A stretch of 5,585 bases of DNA from Bacteroidota bacterium. Lineage in GTDB: Bacteria > Bacteroidota > Bacteroidia > Bacteroidales > SZUA-534. The translations under genes and the position numbers were made by a program. Positions 1 through 5,585 of this stretch are shown here, one piece after another. The DNA is taken from NCBI GenBank assembly GCA_020047835.1, contig JAIFNJ010000116.1, positions 1 to 5,585 of the forward strand. The letters run 5' to 3'. Under the pieces are notes generated by a model. That model had not been told where the DNA came from and did not search any database. It saw nothing but the letters and a program-made list of their open reading frames with translations. Positions within the stretch are counted from its first letter, which is position 1. Each line of letters begins with the position of its first letter.

Positions 1-556
1 ATATCCGGGTCCCATCTTTTTGAAAATACCGTATCATAAACAAATCATTGGAATCTGAAATCCAGCAGCGCACTTTAAAGTATGGCTTGTTAATATCATC
101 CGGCGATAAATCGATTAATTGATAAATTTTACCATCAATAGTTTCAGAGCCAAATTTCATGTATTTAAAGCCACTTTTGTAAATGGTGAACAAACTGATG
201 GGATTATTAAAAAATCGTTCTTCGGCTTCAAGGTTTTCTGAATTATTTCGTTTTGAAATATTTACTTCATTACTTTCTTCGAGGTAAACCCAGCGGGTTT
301 TTCCATCACTATATGTAACCATGCCATTAGCTCTCATTCGAAATTTATCGCCTTTCAACAACAAACTTCCAACATACGTTTCATCGGTTTTGGTTTCTAC
401 GTTTTCAATTACATATTCAAAATCAGATTGAATGCTTTTGTAGTCCAATGCTTTATCGGCAACTGCTTTCAATAAAAGTTCAGCATCGGCATCTTTTTGA
501 GCAAATGTGGCAAAACAAATCAGAAAACTTAAATACATTACAAGTCCAATTTTCAT
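1..556 (-). CDS. lolA: LolA-family outer-membrane lipoprotein carrier protein (partial, 3' end outside window)
   Basis: Periplasmic chaperone of the LolA type, which takes lipoproteins released by the LolCDE transporter at the inner membrane and carries them to the outer membrane. The frame is open from ATG (554-556) to base 1 and gives 185 residues; family members are about 205-220 residues, so only some 25-30 are missing. Residues 1-19 form a signal peptide (MKIG, a hydrophobic core, then TFA) with a likely cut before Q20, a common Bacteroidota pattern. The mature part carries LolA-like features: LLLKGDKFRM (65-74), SDGKTRWVYL with the conserved Trp at 89, the segment SLFTIYKSGFKYMKFG (121-136), DGKIYQLIDLSP (141-152), and a terminal KDGTRI. 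The gene starts 32 bp after the ftsK stop codon on the same strand, with no terminator-like hairpin between them, so cotranscription is likely. C164 lies in an edge strand and has no obvious partner. The family call rests on motif recall, not on a search. Confidence 0.88.
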   Translation of the reverse strand, partial: MKIGLVMYLSFLICFATFAQKDADAELLLKAVADKALDYKSIQSDFEYVIENVETKTDETYVGSLLLKGDKFRMRANGMVTYSDGKTRWVYLEESNEVNISKRNNSENLEAEERFFNNPISLFTIYKSGFKYMKFGSETIDGKIYQLIDLSPDDINKPYFKVRCWISDSNDLFMIRYFQKDGTRI

Positions 557-588
557 ACTATTTGATTTATTATTTGGTTGCAAAACAA

Positions 589-3153
589 TTACAAACTTCC
601 TAAAATGCGCTCCAAACTCACTTCGTCCATAATTAAAACCTGACGGGCTTTACTCCCTTCAAACGGACCGACAATACCGGCAGCTTCCAATTGGTCGATA
701 ATGCGGCCTGCCCTATTGTATCCAATTGAAAACTTCCGTTGAATTAATGAAGTAGAGCCTTGTTGGTTATTAACAATTATCCGGGCTGCATCATCAAACA
801 GCGGATCGCGTTTTGAAAGATCAATGTCACCCAAGTCAGAAGTATCCTCACTGGAATATTCAGGCAAATAATACGGTGTTGGATAAGCTTGTTGGTCCTT
901 AATATAATTAACAATGGCCTCAATTTCCGGAGTATCGATAAAAGCACATTGCAACCTTACCATGTCGCTACCCTGAGAAATTAACATATCGCCACGCCCT
1001 ATGAGTTGGTTTGCACCGGGTGAATCCAAAATAGTTCTTGAGTCCATCATGCTGGTAACCCGGAAAGCTATACGAGCTGGAAAGTTAGCTTTTATTAATC
1101 CGGTAATTATATTGGTAGTAGGCCGTTGGGTTGCAATAATAAGATGTATTCCAATGGCTCGGGCTAACTGAGCAAGCCTTGCAATTGGAAGCTCTACCTC
1201 TTTGCCCGCAGTCATAATCAAATCGGCAAACTCATCAATAACCAACACTATGTATGGCAGAAAATGATGCCCTTTTTCAGGATTTAACTGGCGTGCAATA
1301 AACTTTGTATTGTATTCCTTTATATTCCGAACATGAGCCAATTTAAGCAAGTCGTATCTTGAATCCATTTCAATACAAAGGGAGTTCAGTGTATTAACCA
1401 CTTTCATGGTATCTGTAATAATTGCCTCATCGGTATTTGGTAAGGTGGCCAAAAAATGTTTTTCTAGTTTAGCATACAGGGTAAGCTCCACTTTTTTAGG
1501 ATCGACTAATACCAATTTTAACTGCGATGGATGCTTTTTATATAATAGTGAAGTTAGAATGGCATTCAAACCTACTGACTTACCTTGTCCGGTAGCTCCA
1601 GCCACTAAAAGATGGGGCATTTTAGTTAAATCGACAACAAAAGTTTCATTCGAAATGGTTTTTCCCAAAGCAATGGGTAATTCGTAAGTTGATTCCTGAA
1701 ATTTTTTGGAAGCAATAATGGTTCGCATGGCAACCACCTCAGGCTTTAAATTGGGTACTTCAATACCAATGGTACCTCTTCCGGGAATCGGAGCAATAAT
1801 ACGGATTCCTAAGGCAGCCAAGCTCAAAGCAATATCATCTTCCAGGTTTTTTATTTTTGATATTCGCACACCGGGAGCTGGAACAATTTCATACAAAGTA
1901 ATGGTAGGACCAACAATTGCTTTAATTTTATCAATTTGTATTTTATAATTGGCCAGAGTTTCAACAATCCGGTTTTTATTGCTGTGGAGTTCGTCCTCTG
2001 AAACGCTAACATTACCTGCATTATGCTCAACCAAAAGCTCAATGGGTGGTAACCTATAATTCGATAAATCGAGGGTGGGATCATAATCACCCAATGGTTT
2101 ACCGCTGATTTCATCCATTAGTTCATCATCATTTGCCGCATTAACAACGGAAAGCACTACTTCTTTATCAGTAATATTTGGTAAAACCTCGGCTTCATCA
2201 TCGGGTAGTTCTGCACCAATAGAATCATCAGCATCAACCACTTTAACATTGATATCTTCAATATTTTCAAACCCATTGAATGGATTGCTTCCCTCACCTA
2301 AAATGTCTGCTGCATTACTCTTTTCTGGAACCTCTGAAATTTCAGTGTTGTATTCAATGGTAAATGGATTTATATCGGCTTCCATTGGATCTGCAACCTC
2401 TTCCTCTTTAGGTTCCTCAGTAGGTTCGTCGCGCAATTCGGAATGCACCCATTTTGTGCTTTTCCATTCGGGTTCTAATGATTCGTCTGAAGTGGATTCC
2501 CCTTCATTTTTTAACGAAGAATCAATAACTTTTGCTTCAAACAACGTTTTTATATACTTTTTAACATTACCTACAAAACCATCAAAAGTATAAGCCAGAA
2601 TTGCAAAAAGAGTTAAAAACAATAGTATTCCCGTACCTATTTTACCAATTAATGCATTGATCCAGGTACTAATAAAAAAACCATGAGCGCCACCGGGTAA
2701 AAAAGCCGACTTATGAAAAATATATCCTAACGCTAATGAAAACCAAATAGTAATTATAAGTGAATATTTTATTGACTGTCGCAAAGGCAGCAGCCGATAA
2801 TTCAAAAAACGGATGCCTAATAAGCTAAAAATGAAAACAAAACTGAATGAAGCCAAACCAAACCAATCGTGCATAAATTGATAAGCCATCATGGCTCCCA
2901 ATTTCCCTGACCAGTTTTCAACGGTAATGGTTCCATCTTTAAAGAAAGTAAAGAATGGCAAATCGAGTTGGCTCTGATCGGCTTTCCAAGTAAACAAATA
3001 GGAAACAAAGGCAAAAAGCATATAAACCGAAAAGGACAGAGTAAACAACCCAAGCAATATTTTTAATCTCTCGTCTTTGGCCAAAGTGTTTAATTTTGCT
3101 GACTTACTATCGGAATCGGAACCTGCTTTAGGCGTGCTTTTTGTTTTTGCCAT
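589..3153 (-). CDS. ftsK: DNA translocase FtsK (SpoIIIE/FtsK family), 854 aa
   Basis: Septum-anchored, ATP-driven motor that pumps chromosomal DNA during division and activates XerCD dimer resolution. Numbering is from the ATG at 3153. The N-terminus has four predicted membrane helices at about 31-55, 101-117, 130-146 and 168-190. An acidic, low-complexity linker follows (about 205-360, with a PTEEPKEEE run near 234), far shorter than the linker of E. coli FtsK. The motor begins with the family signature YRLPPIELL (366-374). Walker A is GATGQGKS (519-526, catalytic K525). Walker B is IVLVIDEFADL with D640/E641. ATQRPTTNIITGLIKANFPARIAF (from 674) and GRGDML are typical of the beta domain. Residues 780-843 form the winged-helix gamma domain, which reads polar DNA signals. 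All key residues are present. The frame can be extended 7 codons to a TTG at 3174, but that TTG lies inside a TAnnTTTG promoter element, and MAKTKST at 3153 resembles family starts. The stop is TAA. lolA follows after 32 bp. Confidence 0.97.
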   Translation of the reverse strand: MAKTKSTPKAGSDSDSKSAKLNTLAKDERLKILLGLFTLSFSVYMLFAFVSYLFTWKADQSQLDLPFFTFFKDGTITVENWSGKLGAMMAYQFMHDWFGLASFSFVFIFSLLGIRFLNYRLLPLRQSIKYSLIITIWFSLALGYIFHKSAFLPGGAHGFFISTWINALIGKIGTGILLFLTLFAILAYTFDGFVGNVKKYIKTLFEAKVIDSSLKNEGESTSDESLEPEWKSTKWVHSELRDEPTEEPKEEEVADPMEADINPFTIEYNTEISEVPEKSNAADILGEGSNPFNGFENIEDINVKVVDADDSIGAELPDDEAEVLPNITDKEVVLSVVNAANDDELMDEISGKPLGDYDPTLDLSNYRLPPIELLVEHNAGNVSVSEDELHSNKNRIVETLANYKIQIDKIKAIVGPTITLYEIVPAPGVRISKIKNLEDDIALSLAALGIRIIAPIPGRGTIGIEVPNLKPEVVAMRTIIASKKFQESTYELPIALGKTISNETFVVDLTKMPHLLVAGATGQGKSVGLNAILTSLLYKKHPSQLKLVLVDPKKVELTLYAKLEKHFLATLPNTDEAIITDTMKVVNTLNSLCIEMDSRYDLLKLAHVRNIKEYNTKFIARQLNPEKGHHFLPYIVLVIDEFADLIMTAGKEVELPIARLAQLARAIGIHLIIATQRPTTNIITGLIKANFPARIAFRVTSMMDSRTILDSPGANQLIGRGDMLISQGSDMVRLQCAFIDTPEIEAIVNYIKDQQAYPTPYYLPEYSSEDTSDLGDIDLSKRDPLFDDAARIIVNNQQGSTSLIQRKFSIGYNRAGRIIDQLEAAGIVGPFEGSKARQVLIMDEVSLERILGSL

Positions 3154-3171
3154 GTATAGATTTTTACTAGG

Positions 3172-3202
3172 CAAAAATAATATGTTTGCCCAATTAATTG
3201 AA
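3172..3202 (-). promoter_or_regulatory. Candidate ftsK promoter (Bacteroidota TAnnTTTG -7 element)
   Basis: Read on the minus strand, TATTTTTG (3172-3179) matches the Bacteroidota -7 consensus TAnnTTTG and ends 18 bp before the ftsK ATG. The expected -33 TTG is only approximated by a TTC (3200-3202), 20 bp upstream. A perfect 10-bp palindrome, CAATTAATTG (3191-3200), sits between the two elements and could be an operator or chance in AT-rich DNA. The rest of the 147-bp gap between the upstream lipoprotein gene and ftsK shows nothing recognisable and no terminator. If real, this gives ftsK its own promoter with a very short leader. Confidence 0.4.
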
Positions 3203-3300
3203 CGACTTTGTGTTTATTTATTTAAAACAGAAAAACTTTCGATCCAGATATAAAGAATCAAAATCCGCAATATAAAACCAAATTAAAAGTAAAGGATTGT

Positions 3301-3987
3301 CTAAATTAATTCCGAAAATATTTTATCAATGGTTTCCTGGGTAACTTCTTCATAACCTTTAGGTATAAAGAAAACTTCATCAGATACCTCTGATTCATTT
3401 ATTTCAGAAGCAATTAATGTCATGGGTATTCCGTTTGCTACTATCTGAAATTGGAGCATTACTCCGGGTATTTTGTGAAAAGGAGTTTGCGCATTCGGGT
3501 TATCAATGTGAATTTCATCGGTATAAAAAACATCAAAAGCTAAGTTTTTATCGGGTATCACAACCTGACAATGCTTGCATTGAAAATCTAAGATTACTTT
3601 TGACTGCTCATCAAAGGTTATTTGAATACTATCAAACGCCTTCATACCCATAAAATCAGCAGTTCCTGTATTTATTACGTAGTATTTTTTATTCATTACT
3701 TTTAATACCGTCACCGAGCGGTTTAAATCAAATTGCTTGATGAATGACGATTTAAAAACACCCATCCAACCCTCCACCTCCATTAAAACTGAGTTGTTTT
3801 TGAAACTCATGTTCAAATAAGTAGGCATAAGACTAATAATGGGATTATCCGACTCGCTCTGCAGATAAGTTATCTGATATTTAATAATTCCCTCATCCAT
3901 CCCCTTTTTGCCCAATTTAATATGGCAGGAGGATAAACCAACGAACAAGAAAATTACTATGATACCTATTTTTTTGATTGAACGCAT
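3301..3987 (-). CDS. Predicted lipoprotein, GLPGLI/DUF4412-like, function unknown (228 aa)
   Basis: I cannot name a function for this protein. It opens with a lipoprotein signal peptide: basic MRSIKK, a hydrophobic core, and lipobox LSSC with the acylated Cys at 21. The residues after the Cys (HIKLGKKG) are basic rather than acidic, so the acidic export signal of Bacteroidota surface lipoproteins is absent, and a periplasm-facing anchor is the simpler guess. The mature part looks like a beta-rich envelope domain. The stretch KVILDFQCKHCQVV (130-143), then DVFYTDEI (152-159), then IPGVMLQFQI (173-182), and a late FFIPKGYEEVT echoes the order seen in GLPGLI and DUF4412-type Bacteroidota proteins (a Cys-containing strand, a YT.EI strand, then a Pro-Gly-hydrophobic strand). 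That match is weak and from memory. C137 and C140 form a CKHC pair. The ATG at 3987 sits just after a strong promoter match. The stop is TAG, 147 bp upstream of the ftsK start. Confidence 0.8.
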   Translation of the reverse strand: MRSIKKIGIIVIFLFVGLSSCHIKLGKKGMDEGIIKYQITYLQSESDNPIISLMPTYLNMSFKNNSVLMEVEGWMGVFKSSFIKQFDLNRSVTVLKVMNKKYYVINTGTADFMGMKAFDSIQITFDEQSKVILDFQCKHCQVVIPDKNLAFDVFYTDEIHIDNPNAQTPFHKIPGVMLQFQIVANGIPMTLIASEINESEVSDEVFFIPKGYEEVTQETIDKIFSELI

Positions 3988-3992
3988 GGTTA

Positions 3993-4024
3993 CAAAGTTA
4001 AAAATTTATCAATCGGTGCAACAA
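3993..4024 (-). promoter_or_regulatory. Promoter of the lipoprotein gene (TTG / TAnnTTTG type)
   Basis: On the minus strand TAACTTTG (3993-4000) is an exact match to the Bacteroidota -7 consensus TAnnTTTG. Two candidate -33 TTG triplets precede it, at 4019-4021 (18-bp spacer) and 4022-4024 (21-bp spacer), both within the 17-23 bp range usual for these promoters. Only 5 bp separate the -7 element from the ATG at 3987, so transcription should begin at or a few bases from the start codon, giving a leaderless or nearly leaderless mRNA. If so, either initiation is leaderless or a further upstream promoter is also used. Confidence 0.6.
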
Positions 4025-4053
4025 ATTTCTATCTGAGAATTTTTAACGAACAC

Positions 4054-4069
4054 AATACTTAAAAGTATT
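4054..4069. repeat. Perfect inverted repeat, 7-bp arms, 2-bp spacer
   Basis: AATACTT-AA-AAGTATT reads the same on both strands apart from the two centre bases. It lies 54 bp upstream of the -7 element of the lipoprotein promoter and more than 210 bp from that of arcC, so if it is an operator the lipoprotein gene is the nearer target. A dimeric regulator site is possible; chance is not excluded in such AT-rich DNA. Confidence 0.4.
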
Positions 4070-4085
4070 TCATTAATAATCAAAC

Positions 4086-4122
4086 TATTGAGTTATGCAA
4101 AGCCTCAATATTTTTATATTGA
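4086..4122. repeat. Three-armed inverted repeat (TATTGAG / CTCAATAT / ATATTGA)
   Basis: The central arm CTCAATAT (4104-4111) is complementary to TATTGAG on its left (4086-4092, 11-bp loop) and, through TCAATAT, to ATATTGA on its right (4116-4122, TTTT loop). Both pairings are perfect over 7 bp and cannot form together. The element lies upstream of both predicted transcription starts, so it is more likely protein-binding DNA or chance than an RNA switch. Confidence 0.4.
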
Positions 4123-4136
4123 TAGACATCTATTAA
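4119..4136. promoter_or_regulatory. Possible FNR/CRP-family binding site
   Basis: TTGAT-AGAC-ATCTA (4119-4132) matches the FNR consensus TTGAT-N4-ATCAA at 9 of 10 positions. The same bases also read as a different palindrome, TTGATAGA-CA-TCTATTAA, with one mismatched pair. FNR-type regulators (ANR in Pseudomonas) control arginine deiminase operons, which would fit the arcC neighbour. However, the site is about 175 bp from the predicted arcC start, much farther than a usual activator site. This is tentative. Confidence 0.2.
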
Positions 4137-4267
4137 CCCATCAATTTTTGAAACTGCTATACCCTTAACTTATTGTCTGCACTTAAAACATGTTTAATAA
4201 AATATAAGTAGTTAATAAATTAATCTTCAGTAGTTTAAATCAATTTATTCACCACTTTACATCTCGC

Positions 4268-4295
4268 TTAACTTAAAAAATTTAGTATAGATTTG
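4268..4295 (+). promoter_or_regulatory. arcC promoter (TAnnTTTG -7 element)
   Basis: TAGATTTG (4288-4295), followed by C, is an exact match to the Bacteroidota -7 consensus TAnnTTTG. TTA at 4268-4270, 17 bp upstream, is a one-mismatch -33 TTG. Transcription would begin near 4302, leaving a leader of about 27 nt before the ATG at 4329. That leader has no Shine-Dalgarno sequence, as is usual in this phylum. Confidence 0.55.
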
Positions 4296-4328
4296 CAGTT
4301 ACTAAATTCGATAAAAAATTTTACAACT

Positions 4329-5312
4329 ATGAATAAATTAGCGGTTATAGCTTTAGGCGGAAATGCCTTACTGCGGGGCGACCAAAAAGGAACTATTGAA
4401 GAACAAGAGGATAATGCCACGGAAACTTTTGAAAACTTGGTGTATCTTTTCAAAGAAGGCTACAGCGTTATTTTTGCCCACGGTAATGGTCCACAAGTAG
4501 GTAATATATTGATGCGAAACGATGCAGGAGAGCAATTATATGGCATTCCACAAATGCCTTTAGACATATGTGTAGCCGATTCACAAGGTGGAATTGGCTT
4601 TATGCTGGAACGCTGCATGCTGAATGTATTGCGGAAACACAATATCAAGCGGAATATTATAACTTTGGTTACACAAGTGGTGGTTGACAAAAACGATCCG
4701 GCATTCCAAAACCCTACCAAACGCATCGGAAAAATTTACAATAAAATGGAAGCCGATAAACTAGCCGCTGAAAAAGGATGGATTTTTAAAGAAGAAGTAA
4801 AAATAAAAGATGGTTGGCGTCGCGTAGTTTCATCTCCAAAACCTCTTGATTTTTTCAATGCCGATACGGTTGAAAAAATGGCCCGCGAAGGTAATATTGT
4901 AATTACAGTTGGCGGTGGTGGCGTTCCTGTGTATATTGACGAAGACAATAGGGTTCGTCCATTGGATGCAGTAATTGACAAAGATTTAGCCGCTGCCATG
5001 GTAGCGAAGAAGGTAAAAGCTGACGAATACTACATCTTAACCGATGTACCCTTTGTTTATGCCAATTACAAAAAAGAAAATGAAAAAGTATTGGAGTTTT
5101 TAGATTATGCCGATACAAAGAAATATTTGGCTGAAGGCATGTTTAGCGAAGGAAGTATGGCCCCCAAAATAAAAGCTTGCCTTGATTTTATCGAAAACGG
5201 TGGTTCAAAAGCCGTAATTACAGAATCGAAAAAGCTACAGGACAAAAACTATGGTACCAAAATAACCATGGAATACGATGAGGCTGATTTACACAAATAC
5301 GATAAAAAATGA
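4329..5312 (+). CDS. arcC: Carbamate kinase (327 aa)
   Basis: Cytoplasmic kinase of the amino-acid kinase fold. It catalyses carbamoyl phosphate + ADP to ATP + carbamate, which breaks down to CO2 and ammonia: the ATP-yielding last step of arginine, citrulline or agmatine fermentation. Family signatures appear in order: ALGGNAL (8-14) and HGNGPQVGN (51-59) for phosphate and carbamate binding, SQGGIGFMLE (85-94), NPTKRIG (128-134, active-site-type K131), GWRRVVSSPKP (162-172), VGGGGVPV (194-201), AVIDKDLAAA (214-223, K218), LTDVPFVY (237-244), and SMAPKIKA (276-283, K280). All appear intact. At 327 residues it is slightly longer than the usual 305-315; the excess is a charged C-terminal tail after GTKIT. 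The frame extends upstream to a TTG at 4293, but this lies within the predicted promoter, so the ATG at 4329 (MNKLAVIALGGN) is the start. Ornithine carbamoyltransferase follows on the same strand after 112 bp, supporting a catabolic role. Confidence 0.96.
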   Translation: MNKLAVIALGGNALLRGDQKGTIEEQEDNATETFENLVYLFKEGYSVIFAHGNGPQVGNILMRNDAGEQLYGIPQMPLDICVADSQGGIGFMLERCMLNVLRKHNIKRNIITLVTQVVVDKNDPAFQNPTKRIGKIYNKMEADKLAAEKGWIFKEEVKIKDGWRRVVSSPKPLDFFNADTVEKMAREGNIVITVGGGGVPVYIDEDNRVRPLDAVIDKDLAAAMVAKKVKADEYYILTDVPFVYANYKKENEKVLEFLDYADTKKYLAEGMFSEGSMAPKIKACLDFIENGGSKAVITESKKLQDKNYGTKITMEYDEADLHKYDKK

Positions 5313-5348
5313 GTTCATTAGCTCATAAGTTCATTTGTTAATCAACTC
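5311..5348 (+). repeat. Imperfect hairpin overlapping the arcC stop codon
   Basis: GAGTTCATTAGC (5311-5322) can pair with GTTAATCAACTC (5337-5348): 10 Watson-Crick pairs, one G-U pair and one C-C mismatch, with a 14-nt loop. It begins in the arcC TGA codon. No U-run follows directly, so it is not a standard terminator; it might mark an mRNA end or a processing point between arcC and arcB. Its arms are made of the 8-bp repeat units listed separately. Confidence 0.3.
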
Positions 5349-5361
5349 ATTGGCTCCTAGA
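5314..5361 (+). repeat. Degenerate 8-bp tandem repeat in the arcC-arcB spacer
   Basis: Six consecutive 8-base blocks follow the arcC stop codon: TTCATTAG, CTCATAAG, TTCATTTG, TTAATCAA, CTCATTGG, CTCCTAGA. The consensus is roughly YTCATTAG; the fourth and sixth copies are the most worn. The period stays at exactly 8 with no insertions. It lies wholly in non-coding DNA. I see no known regulatory motif in it. Confidence 0.6.
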
Positions 5362-5424
5362 AAAATCGATTATTTTTTAATGGTTTCATTCTATGATTAA
5401 ACACTAATTTTAAAATATAAAGCT

Positions 5425-5585
5425 ATGGCATTCAATTTAAGAAACAGAAATTTTTTAAAAGAACTGGACTTCACTAAAGAGGAATTAGTATTTCTTTTAA
5501 ACCTATCAAAGGAATTAAAAAATGCGAAATATGCAGGTACCGAACAACCAAAATTAAAGGGCAAAAATATTGCTTTAATTTTTGA
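5425..5585 (+). CDS. arcB: Ornithine carbamoyltransferase, catabolic type (partial, N-terminal 53 aa)
   Basis: Only the first 53 complete codons lie in the window. The enzyme interconverts ornithine + carbamoyl phosphate and citrulline + phosphate. The visible part, MAFNLRNRNFLKELDFTKEE (1-20), then LVFLLNLSKELKNAKYAG and KLKGKNIALIF (43-53), is the typical OTC start: the N-terminal helix pair, then the first strand of the carbamoyl-phosphate domain. The catalytic STRTR motif should follow within a few residues, just outside the window. The opening and the TEQPKLKGKNIALIF stretch resemble ArcB more than short ArgF forms, and adjacency to carbamate kinase favours the citrulline-consuming direction. 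The ATG at 5425 has no Shine-Dalgarno sequence; the upstream 112-bp spacer shows only a weak -7-like TAATTTTA, so readthrough from arcC is the simplest expression model. The catabolic assignment is inferred from context. Confidence 0.92.
   Translation, partial: MAFNLRNRNFLKELDFTKEELVFLLNLSKELKNAKYAGTEQPKLKGKNIALIF

Larger units (their letters stand above)
3988..4328. other. Divergent intergenic region, AT-rich and dyad-rich, no gene seen
   Basis: These 341 bp separate the leftward lipoprotein gene from the rightward arcC. No frame in it looks coding, and no tRNA-like or known riboswitch-like fold is evident by eye. Apart from the two promoters listed separately, it holds several short inverted repeats: 4054-4069 (7-bp arms), 4086-4110 (7-bp arms), 4105-4122 (7-bp arms), 4119-4136 (8-bp arms, one mismatch), AAACATGTTT at 4186-4195, and TTAAT-AA-ATTAA at 4212-4223. 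Base composition alone would produce some of these. Confidence 0.7.

Noticed and set aside
1406..2593. Plus-strand open frames opposite ftsK (1406-1687, 1706-1948, 2249-2593)
   Set aside because: They are antisense to conserved ftsK motor and linker sequence, have no promoter or recognisable domain, and are shadows of its codon usage.
3137..3140. A thioredoxin-like active site in the lipoprotein (its CKHC motif, protein residues 137-140)
   Set aside because: The surrounding sequence has no thioredoxin-fold signature (no WC..C context or cis-Pro motif), so the pair is reported only as an oddity. The coordinates given here are nominal; the codons lie in the 3301-3987 gene.
3154..3174. A longer FtsK starting at TTG 3174
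   Set aside because: The TTG overlaps the predicted -7 element (3172-3179), and the ATG at 3153 gives a family-like MAKTKST start.
3417..3653. Plus-strand open frame opposite the lipoprotein gene
   Set aside because: It lies wholly antisense to a gene with a clear signal peptide and promoter, and shows no domain.
4086..4122. Transcription attenuator or riboswitch
   Set aside because: The stems are only 7 bp and AT-rich, lack a following U-run tied to a leader, and lie upstream of both predicted transcription starts.
4293..4328. A longer carbamate kinase starting at TTG 4293
   Set aside because: That TTG is part of the TAGATTTG promoter element, and the extra residues precede the conserved N-terminal strand that starts at MNKLAVIALGG.
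4460..5118. Minus-strand open frames inside arcC
   Set aside because: Carbamate kinase motifs occupy the plus strand throughout; the minus-strand frames have no family features.
5314..5361. CRISPR array
   Set aside because: The unit is 8 bp and directly tandem, with no spacers and no cas genes nearby.
5361..5377. AAAAAT-CGATT-ATTTTT hairpin as an intrinsic terminator between arcC and arcB
   Set aside because: The stem is six A-T pairs with no GC clamp, so it is too weak to call.

Overview
The window looks like chromosomal DNA from a member of the Bacteroidota, most likely an anaerobic or facultatively anaerobic Bacteroidales/Marinilabiliales-type bacterium. Four things point there. The DNA is AT-rich. 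An ftsK-lolA gene pair is present, an order common in that phylum. No start codon has a Shine-Dalgarno sequence. TAnnTTTG elements, the Bacteroidota -7 promoter motif, lie just upstream of three genes. The phylum call is firm; anything finer is a guess.

Left part (1-3987, all minus strand): reading in the direction of transcription, there is a small lipoprotein gene of uncertain function (3301-3987), then a 147-bp gap carrying a candidate promoter, then a complete ftsK DNA translocase gene (589-3153), then 32 bp, then the 5' part of a lolA-type lipoprotein carrier gene that runs off the window at base 1. The theme is cell envelope and division: FtsK clears chromosome ends from the septum, LolA ferries lipoproteins across the periplasm, and the small gene itself encodes a predicted lipoprotein.

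Middle (3988-4328): a 341-bp, very AT-rich divergent intergenic region. It has a good Bacteroidota-type promoter at each end, one firing left into the lipoprotein gene almost at its ATG and one firing right into arcC. Between them lies a run of short perfect dyads and one FNR-box-like match. No gene is visible in it.

Right part (4329-5585, plus strand): a complete carbamate kinase gene (arcC), a 112-bp spacer containing a degenerate 8-bp tandem repeat, and the first 53 codons of an ornithine carbamoyltransferase gene (arcB type). Together these enzymes would phosphorolyse citrulline to ornithine and carbamoyl phosphate, then use carbamoyl phosphate to make ATP, the energy-yielding end of the arginine deiminase pathway. 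The arginine deiminase gene itself is not in the window.

I see no mobile element, CRISPR array, tRNA or rRNA. The genes are conventional; the only lightly unexplained parts are the dyad-rich intergenic region, the spacer repeat and the uncharacterised lipoprotein.
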